Origin: CAIWHR01 sp963836265 | GTDB lineage: Bacteria; Pseudomonadota; Gammaproteobacteria; Burkholderiales; Casimicrobiaceae | Assembly (NCBI GenBank): GCA_963836265.1 | Contig: CAWIIO010000002.1 | Coordinates: 186,001-250,000, forward strand | Length of the DNA: 64,000 bases | Direction of reading: 5' to 3' | Shown here: one piece after another, positions 54,416-61,122 of the stretch | Layout of the letters: each line of letters opens with the position of its first letter | How positions within the stretch are numbered: position 1 is the stretch's first letter | Translations under genes and position numbers: made by a program | Notes under the pieces: generated by a model | Databases searched by the model: none | Seen by the model: the letters and a program-made list of their open reading frames with translations, nothing else | Told to the model about the DNA's origin: nothing

Positions 54416-54869
54416 CCCTTCCTCCCCCGTCGGCCCTGTTCGCCGGGCCCGAAATGGCGGCGCGGGTCTTCCGGAACGTGATCCGGCTTTGCCGCTGCTC
54501 GGGCGAATAAGCGTACTCGATGGAATCGAGTAGCCGCCGTATGAGGTGCAGCCCCAGCCCTCCGGGCTCCCGCTGGTCGATCGGGAGCCCGACGTCGACA
54601 TCCGGGGACTGGGTCACGTCGAACGGTTCGACATCATAGTCGATCAGGGTCACTTCGACCCCCCCTGCGATGCCGGTCACCTCGATGCGCACGTCGGCCG
54701 CGCTCGCGGCGCCGTACTTCACCATGTTGGTGAAGAGCTCCTCCAGCACGAAATCGACGGGCGGCTTGAGCGCCACGTCGACGTCTTCCGCCGCGAACGC
54801 CTCGGTTGTGAACCCGACCATCGCCGCCAGCGAGTCGACGCTTCGCCTGAACGAGCGGTGGGCCGTCAC
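54402..54869 (-). CDS. RsbW-like serine kinase / anti-sigma ATPase
   Basis: 155-residue GHKL ATPase of the RsbW/SpoIIAB type. The N box (FVLEELFTNMVKYG) and G box (EPGGLGLHLIRRLLDSIEY) are present; the tail beyond residue 130 is disordered. It would phosphorylate the STAS protein next to it. It overlaps the phosphatase gene by four bases and the STAS gene by 14. Confidence 0.9.
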   Translation of the reverse strand: MTAHRSFRRSVDSLAAMVGFTTEAFAAEDVDVALKPPVDFVLEELFTNMVKYGAASAADVRIEVTGIAGGVEVTLIDYDVEPFDVTQSPDVDVGLPIDQREPGGLGLHLIRRLLDSIEYAYSPEQRQSRITFRKTRAAISGPANRADGGGRDAHD

Positions 54870-56137
54870 GCCGGCGCCATCCGTTTGACGAGCACCGCGG
54901 TCATGTCGTCCTCCTGCGGCGCGCCCCGCGCGAACGCATCGACCGACGCCTGCAGGATTCCGAGGAGGTCCGCCATCGGCTTGTCGCGATGGGCACCGAC
55001 GATGTCCTGCACGCGCGTCTCGCCGAATTGCTCGCCGTCGGAGTTCCGGTACTCGTAGTAGCCGTCCGAAAGCAGGACCAGGACATCGCCGGGCAGCATT
55101 TCAAGCGTGGGCGCCGGCTTCAAATTCATGACGGGCATCGCCCCCAGCGGGAAGCTCGTGGGTTTGTAGCGCCCACATGCGCCCGTCGCGGCCCGGTAGT
55201 GAAAGATGGGCCCCTGGCCCCCGCTGTGGAAGCGCATCCGATGCGTCGCAGGATCGAGCAACCCGATGAACGCGGTGATGAAACGGTCGGCGGGCAGCGT
55301 TTCGGCGAGCCGGTTGTTGACGTGCGTGAAGGCCGACTCCAGATCCGCACCCAATCGGAACGCGATGCGGAGCATGGCCTGCATTTGCGTCACCGACAGC
55401 GCCGGCGCGATGCCGTGGCCGGTGGCGTCGCCCAGCACGACCAGCAGCCCGCGGTCGGAAAGCGACAGGTCGAACGTATCTCCGCCGGTCAGCTCCGCCG
55501 GCCTCGATGCGCCGCATACGTCATACCCGGGAAGCGTCGGCATCGAGGCGGGCAGCGTGCTCATCTGCACTTCGCGCGCCATCTCGAGCGCCTGCCGCAT
55601 CTTCTCGCCCTCGATCAGCGCGCCGGTCATCCGCACCCGCTGCAGCGCGACGGCGCACTGCGCCGCGAGCGCGGTGGCGACCGCCTCGTCGTCGGCGGCG
55701 AAGACGCTGCCGTCCTTCTTGTTCAGCACCTGCATCACGCCGACGAGGACGTTCTTGTGGTCGATCAGCGGCAAGGTCAGCATGCACCGCGTACGATATC
55801 CGGTCGCCTTGTCGACGCTGCGATCGAAGCGCGCGTCCGCGTAGCAGTCCGGGACGTTGATGATCTGCCGGTTACGCGCGCACGCGCCGACGAGGCCGAC
55901 GCCGGAGGCGACGCGGATGGGCTTGATGCCGGTCGCGACTTCGAGGACGAGCTCGTCGGTCGCGGGATCGTGCAGCCAGACCGAGCCGCGTTCGGCGCCG
56001 AGGACCTGCTTCGCGGCGGCGACGACTTCGCCCAGCATCGTCATGAGGTCGAACGGAGCGGCCAGCGCGCTCGTCACCCCGAGGATGGCTTTCAGGTCGC
56101 GCGTCGACAGCCGGCGCTGGCGGGTCCGGACGCCCAT
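54866..56137 (-). CDS. GAF-domain PP2C phosphatase (RsbU-like)
   Basis: 423-residue regulator. An N-terminal GAF domain (about 25-180; VVAAAKQVLGAERGSVWLHD, LPLIDHKNVLVGVMQVLNKK) is followed by a short coiled linker. The PP2C/SpoIIE phosphatase domain comes next, with metal ligands in LTGGDTFDLS, VLGDATGHGIAPAL and VLLSDGYYEYRN, ending QEDDMTAVLVKR. It should dephosphorylate the STAS protein when the GAF domain senses its ligand. It is first in the five-gene leftward operon. The frame is open to 56317; the ATG at 56137 starts the recognisable protein. Confidence 0.92.
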   Translation of the reverse strand: MGVRTRQRRLSTRDLKAILGVTSALAAPFDLMTMLGEVVAAAKQVLGAERGSVWLHDPATDELVLEVATGIKPIRVASGVGLVGACARNRQIINVPDCYADARFDRSVDKATGYRTRCMLTLPLIDHKNVLVGVMQVLNKKDGSVFAADDEAVATALAAQCAVALQRVRMTGALIEGEKMRQALEMAREVQMSTLPASMPTLPGYDVCGASRPAELTGGDTFDLSLSDRGLLVVLGDATGHGIAPALSVTQMQAMLRIAFRLGADLESAFTHVNNRLAETLPADRFITAFIGLLDPATHRMRFHSGGQGPIFHYRAATGACGRYKPTSFPLGAMPVMNLKPAPTLEMLPGDVLVLLSDGYYEYRNSDGEQFGETRVQDIVGAHRDKPMADLLGILQASVDAFARGAPQEDDMTAVLVKRMAPA

Positions 56138-56316
56138 GTCGGCACAATGTACCAGAGGTCCGTCGGCGGCAGTGGCCCGACGGCGTCGGGACCCGCACCC
56201 GGCCACGTTGACCCTGCTGCGCCATCGGCGTAGCTTCGCCGTGGTCGATTTCGGCGGGGCGCACACACGCAAGACCAGGACATGCGATCCGCCGTCAGAC
56301 CGCTCAAGGGGAAACA

Positions 56317-59300
56317 TTGAAACGGGCAGCAGACGCGGCCACGGGCAAAGTCGAAGCCGCGCGACCAGCCGGATCCACGACGAAGGGGCGGCGAGCGAGC
56401 CGCGACGTGCTCGAGGTCGAGAAATGGCTGGCCGACGCGCTCGAGCAGCAGGCGGCGACGGCCGAAATCCTGCGCGTGATCAGCGCCTCTCCGGCGAACG
56501 TGCAGCCGGTGTTCGATACGATCCTCGCCGCGGCGCTCAGATTGTGCAAGGCCAGCTCGGCCAACGTGTTCACGTACGACGGCCAGATGATCCACTTGGC
56601 GGCGGCGATGAACGTGCATCCCAGTTACGTCGAAACCCTGCGCAAGCTGTTCCCGCGCAAGCCGAACCGGGACACTGCCGTGACCCGCGCAATCATGACG
56701 CGCGAAATCGTCGTCGTTCCGGACGTGCTCGCGGACGACGAATACATCATCGGGGAGCACTCCATCGCCGGCGGGTTCCGCAGCGTTCTGGCCGTCCCGT
56801 TGATGCGGGATGGGCGCGCGATCGGCGGCATCGCGGTGGGTCACCCCGAGCCGGGACCGTTCCCGGATGACCAGATCGCCCTGTTGCAGACCTTCGCCGA
56901 CCAGGCGGTGATCGCGATTGAGAACGTCCGCCTGTTCAAGGAGCTCGAAGCCCGGAACCGCGACGTCACCGGGGCGCTGGAACAGCAGACGGCGACTGCG
57001 GAAATCCTGCAGGTCATCAGCAGCACCCGCACCGACCCGCAGCCCGTGTTCGACACGATCGTGCGCAACGCCGCGCGCCTCTGCGGCGGCATGTTTGCCA
57101 ATGCGCTGCGATTCGACGGCGAGCTCCTGCACTTCGTCGCAACCAGCCAGACCGACCCGGCGTTTCTGGAGCGCCTCCTGGCCCAGTACCCGATGCACCC
57201 GGACACGTCGCAGATCGCGGGAAGGGTGATCCTCGAGGGATCGGTCGTCGCCATGGAGGATGCCTTCGCCGATCCCGACTATGCTCGTCCGCTCGCGGTC
57301 ATCGGGCGGTGGCGGCGGATGCTGGGCGTGCCGATGATCCGTGACGACAGGGTGCTCGGTGTCATCACGGTCGGCTGGACCGAGCCTGGGCCCGTGCCGA
57401 ACGCCCATCGGGAGTTGCTCGAGACGTTCGCCGACCAGGCGGTGATCGCGATCGAGAACGTGCGGCTGTTCAAGGAGCTCGAAGCGCGCAACCGCGACCT
57501 CACGGAAGCGCTGGAGCGGCAGACGGCGACGAGCGAAATCCTGCGGATGATCAGCCAGTCGCCCACCGACGTGCAGCCGGTGTTCGACGCCATCGCCCCG
57601 GCGGCACTCAAGCTTTGCAGCGCCAGCTCCGCGCTCGTATTCACGTTCGACGGCACGCTGATCCACTTGGCGGCCGACGCCAACCTGAACCCGGAGGGGG
57701 CCGAGGCCTGGCGGCGGGCGTTTCCAAGGCCGCCCAGCCGCCAGACTGCGGTGGTCCGTGCGGTGCTTACGCGCAGCGTTGTGGCAATTCCCGACGTGCT
57801 CGAGGATCCCGATTATGCGATCGGCTCAACCGCCGTTGGCACGGGTTTCAGGAGCGCCCTGGCCGTTCCCCTGTTGCGCGATGGAGTGCCGATCGGGGCA
57901 ATCGGCGTCGGCCGCCCGTACCCCGGGCCGTTTTCCGACAAGCAGATCGCGTTGCTCCAGACCTTCGCCGACCAGGCGGTCATCGCGATCGAGAATGTCC
58001 GGTTGTTCAAGGAGCTCGCAGCCCGGAACCGCGATCTCACTGAAGCGCTGGAACAGCAGACGGCGACGAGTGAAGTGCTAAAGGTGATCGGGCGCTCCAC
58101 GTTCGACGTGCAGCCGGTCTTCGAGACACTCGCCGGGAACGCCGTCGCCCTTTGCGCTGCCGAACGCGGTCTCATCTTCCGCTTTGACGGCCAGGTTCTG
58201 CGTTATGCCGTAGGTTGCAACGTGTCGCCGGAGCTCAGGGCGTTTTTCGAGGGCAACCCTCCGGTGCCAGGGCGCGAAAGCAATTCCGGGCGCGCCGTGC
58301 TCGAGCGCCGCACGATCCACAATCTCGATGTGCGGAGCGATCCCGAGTACCGGTACGGTGGCTCCGAGGTCGACCCGTACCGCACCGTGCTCGCGGTACC
58401 GATGATCCGGGAAGGCGAGGTACTTGGCGTAATCGTCATTTACCGGCACGAAGTGCGGCCGTTCACCGACCGACAGATCGCATTGATGGAGACCTTCGCC
58501 GACCAGGCGGTGATCGCGATCGAAAACGTGCGGCTGTTCAAGGAGCTCGATGCGCGGACCAGGGAACTGATGCGATCGGTCGGCGAATTGAAGGCGTTGG
58601 GAGAAGTCGGGCAGGCGGTCAGCTCTACGCTCGACCTCGAGACAGTGTTGGCGACGATCGCGTCGCGAGCGACGGCGCTGGCCGAGATGGACGGCGGCGC
58701 CATTCACGAATACGACGAAGCAGGGGAGGAGTTCCACCTGCGCGCGACACACGACCTGCCCGGCGAGCTGGCCGATGCGCTCCGCGCCTCGCCGATTCCG
58801 AAGGGAGAGGGCGCAGTCGGGCGACTGGCCGTGACCGGCGAGCCCGTGCAAATCCGCGATATCGCCGACGAAGGGAGCTACGAGAGTCGGGTTCGCGCAA
58901 TCCTCATCCGACTCGGCTACCGCGCGCTGCTCGCTGTGCCGCTGCTGCGCGAGGACCACCTGCTGGGCGGGCTCGTTGTGATCCGGAAGAGGACCGGAGA
59001 TTTCGCGCCGCAGGTGGTCGAGCTCTTGAAGAGTTTCGCCACGCAGTCGGCGCTCGCGATCCAGAACGCGCGGCTGTTCCGCGAGATCGAGGCGAAGGGC
59101 CGCGAGCTCGAGGTCGCGAGCCGGCACAAGAGCGAGTTCCTCGCCAACATGTCGCACGAACTGCGCACGCCGCTGAACGCGATCATCGGCTTTTCCGAGG
59201 TGCTCGCCGAGCGGATGTTCGGCGAGATCAACGACAAGCAGGCGGAATACCTCGGCGACATTCTCGAATCGGGACGGCACCTGCTTTCCCTCATCAACGA

Positions 59301-59802
59301 CATCCTGGATCTGTCCAAGATCGAGGCCGGGCGGATGGAACTCGAGCCTTTCGAATTCGATCTGCCGAGCGTCATCGAGAACACGCTGGTCCTCGTGCGC
59401 GAGCGGGCGTCCCGGGGCGGCATCGTGCTGGAACGGACGCTCGACGAGCGTTTGGGGACGGTGCGTGCCGACGAGCGGAAGGTGAAGCAGGTGTTGCTGA
59501 ATCTGCTGTCGAACGCGCTCAAGTTCACGCCGGAGGGCGGCCGGATCGACGTGCGGGCGGCGCTGCGCGACGGGGTGGCCGAGATCTCGGTTGCCGACAC
59601 CGGCGTCGGCATCGCCGCTGAGGATCAGGCGACGGTGTTCGAGGAGTTCCGGCAGGTGGGAACGGCGGCGAAGAAAGTCGAGGGCACCGGGCTGGGCCTC
59701 GCGATCTCGCGCAAGTTCGTCGAGCTGCATGGCGGCCGGATTCGGGTCGACAGCCGGCCAGGCGCCGGCGCGACGTTCACGTTCACGCTGCCGGTGCGCT
59801 GA
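56317..59802 (+). CDS. Five-GAF sensor histidine kinase
   Basis: 1161-residue soluble histidine kinase. Four GAF modules of about 179 residues are near-copies, each opened by an A-L-E-(Q/R)-Q-T-A-T-x-E-I-L linker and closed by TFADQAVIAIENVRLFKEL. A fifth, different GAF (about 755-925), the HisKA domain with H947 (MSHELRTPLNAIIGF) and the HATPase (NLLSNALKF, DTGVGI, GTGLGL) follow. There is no receiver or membrane helix. A TTG start has AAGGGGAAAC before it. It is divergent from the RsbU-like operon, with 179 bases between, and could be functionally linked to it. Confidence 0.9.
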   Translation: MKRAADAATGKVEAARPAGSTTKGRRASRDVLEVEKWLADALEQQAATAEILRVISASPANVQPVFDTILAAALRLCKASSANVFTYDGQMIHLAAAMNVHPSYVETLRKLFPRKPNRDTAVTRAIMTREIVVVPDVLADDEYIIGEHSIAGGFRSVLAVPLMRDGRAIGGIAVGHPEPGPFPDDQIALLQTFADQAVIAIENVRLFKELEARNRDVTGALEQQTATAEILQVISSTRTDPQPVFDTIVRNAARLCGGMFANALRFDGELLHFVATSQTDPAFLERLLAQYPMHPDTSQIAGRVILEGSVVAMEDAFADPDYARPLAVIGRWRRMLGVPMIRDDRVLGVITVGWTEPGPVPNAHRELLETFADQAVIAIENVRLFKELEARNRDLTEALERQTATSEILRMISQSPTDVQPVFDAIAPAALKLCSASSALVFTFDGTLIHLAADANLNPEGAEAWRRAFPRPPSRQTAVVRAVLTRSVVAIPDVLEDPDYAIGSTAVGTGFRSALAVPLLRDGVPIGAIGVGRPYPGPFSDKQIALLQTFADQAVIAIENVRLFKELAARNRDLTEALEQQTATSEVLKVIGRSTFDVQPVFETLAGNAVALCAAERGLIFRFDGQVLRYAVGCNVSPELRAFFEGNPPVPGRESNSGRAVLERRTIHNLDVRSDPEYRYGGSEVDPYRTVLAVPMIREGEVLGVIVIYRHEVRPFTDRQIALMETFADQAVIAIENVRLFKELDARTRELMRSVGELKALGEVGQAVSSTLDLETVLATIASRATALAEMDGGAIHEYDEAGEEFHLRATHDLPGELADALRASPIPKGEGAVGRLAVTGEPVQIRDIADEGSYESRVRAILIRLGYRALLAVPLLREDHLLGGLVVIRKRTGDFAPQVVELLKSFATQSALAIQNARLFREIEAKGRELEVASRHKSEFLANMSHELRTPLNAIIGFSEVLAERMFGEINDKQAEYLGDILESGRHLLSLINDILDLSKIEAGRMELEPFEFDLPSVIENTLVLVRERASRGGIVLERTLDERLGTVRADERKVKQVLLNLLSNALKFTPEGGRIDVRAALRDGVAEISVADTGVGIAAEDQATVFEEFRQVGTAAKKVEGTGLGLAISRKFVELHGGRIRVDSRPGAGATFTFTLPVR
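56437..58581. repeat. Tandem GAF-module duplication
   Basis: Four in-frame repeats begin at 56437, 56974, 57508 and 58045, spaced 537, 534 and 537 bases. The module ends are the best conserved at DNA level (for example TTCGCCGACCAGGCGGTGAT). Modules diverge inside, so this is an old internal duplication and not an assembly artefact. Confidence 0.85.
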
Positions 59803-59847
59803 CGGCCGAAGCCCCCGGGCGGCGGATCGGGACGATCACGAACGCGC

Positions 59848-60807
59848 TCAGAAGCCCATCCGCATCCGGCGGCCGCAGAGCTTCTTCGCGTCGAGGTCTT
59901 CGGGCAGAAGGTGGTCGCGTCCGGCGAGTTGCGCAGTGCCGAACGCATCGAGCAGGAGCTTCCTCATGTCGCGCGGCGGAATCGTCGCCAACCGCTCGAG
60001 CACGCTCTCCGAGGGCTCGGGCGGAAAAGGCCAGTGGTGCGCGTCGAGGATCTCCCGATAGACGGACAGCGCAATCTTGCGCGAGCCGCCGGCGTCGGGC
60101 CGCTCGATCGCGTAAACATTCATCCGGTTGAGGATGGGGTCGGGAATCGACGCGTCGTCGTTCGCGGTCGCCACCCACAGGATGTGCGACGCATCCATGT
60201 CGAGGTCGATGAACTCGTCCTTGAAATGAAGAGCCGTGTCGCGCTCCAGCAGGCCGTACAGCGCGCCCATCGGGTCGTAGCGGTGGTCGCCGCCGGCCTT
60301 GTCGACTTCGTCCAGCACCAGCACCGGGTTGGCGTACTCGCCCTCGACCAGTGTCTGCGCGACCTTTCCCGGGCGCGCGTTGTGCCATTGCGCGGACGCG
60401 CCGGTCAGCACCCAGCCCGCGGTGAGCGAGCTCATCGAGACGAACTCGTAGCCGGTCCCGAGCGCGTGCGCGAGCTTCTTCGCGAAATACGTCTTGCCGA
60501 GGCCGGGCTCGCCCAGGAGCAGGATCGGGGTGAATTGCACCGCCTCGTTGCCGGCGATCGCGAGCGCAAGGAATTTCTTGAGATCGTCGATGACGTTCGT
60601 GAAATTCGGCGAGGCGTCGTACAGCTCGTCGATCGCGGCGGTGCGCGACGGCTTTACGATATAGCGGGACCCGCCGAGATCGCGCATGCGGTCGTACCAT
60701 CCCTTGAGGCTTTCGTTGCGACGCGCAGCGCTGTCCTCGAGCGCCCGATCGACCTCGGCGACCGAGTAGATCGGCTGTAGATCGGCGAGCGGGATGACAG
60801 GGTCCAT
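59848..60807 (-). CDS. AAA-family ATPase (Lon-like ATPase domain)
   Basis: 319-residue single AAA module. Walker A is LLGEPGLGKTYFAKKLA, Walker B VLVLDEVDKAGGD, sensor 1 WVATANDD, and a sensor 2-like arginine lies near PPRDMRKLLLDA. It resembles the ATPase core of Lon-type proteases but has no protease domain, so it is probably a remodelling factor. AGGAGG precedes the ATG at 60807; the longer frame to 61062 is low complexity. No partner protease is adjacent. Confidence 0.85.
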   Translation of the reverse strand: MDPVIPLADLQPIYSVAEVDRALEDSAARRNESLKGWYDRMRDLGGSRYIVKPSRTAAIDELYDASPNFTNVIDDLKKFLALAIAGNEAVQFTPILLLGEPGLGKTYFAKKLAHALGTGYEFVSMSSLTAGWVLTGASAQWHNARPGKVAQTLVEGEYANPVLVLDEVDKAGGDHRYDPMGALYGLLERDTALHFKDEFIDLDMDASHILWVATANDDASIPDPILNRMNVYAIERPDAGGSRKIALSVYREILDAHHWPFPPEPSESVLERLATIPPRDMRKLLLDAFGTAQLAGRDHLLPEDLDAKKLCGRRMRMGF

Positions 60808-61122
60808 GAATGCCTCCTGTGAAGCTCCTTCAGCACATAGCGTGCCAAACGCAAGGGATGCTGCGCAAGCTGACGGCCGGACAATCACCCTCGGCCGTCG
60901 GTGGGCGTCGCGCGCCTGCGACAGCGCCCTCGCCATGCGCCTCGCTCGGCGCCACTCGTTGCGCTGCACCATCGCGGCGCACGGCCGGCAGATTTTGCGC
61001 CATCCCGCGCAGTTTTTGCGCACGCTTCGCCCTGATTCCACGTTCGTCGGGTGGGAATTCACCGACCCTTACGGGCCGTCGCCCTGCGGCGGCACCGGAG
61101 CCCGGCTGCCGAGATCGCGCAT
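60808..61122. other. Intergenic region
   Basis: About 315 bases between the lhr stop and the AAA ATPase start, both leftward. It should carry the AAA gene promoter. I see no gene, repeat or hairpin terminator in it. Confidence 0.4.
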
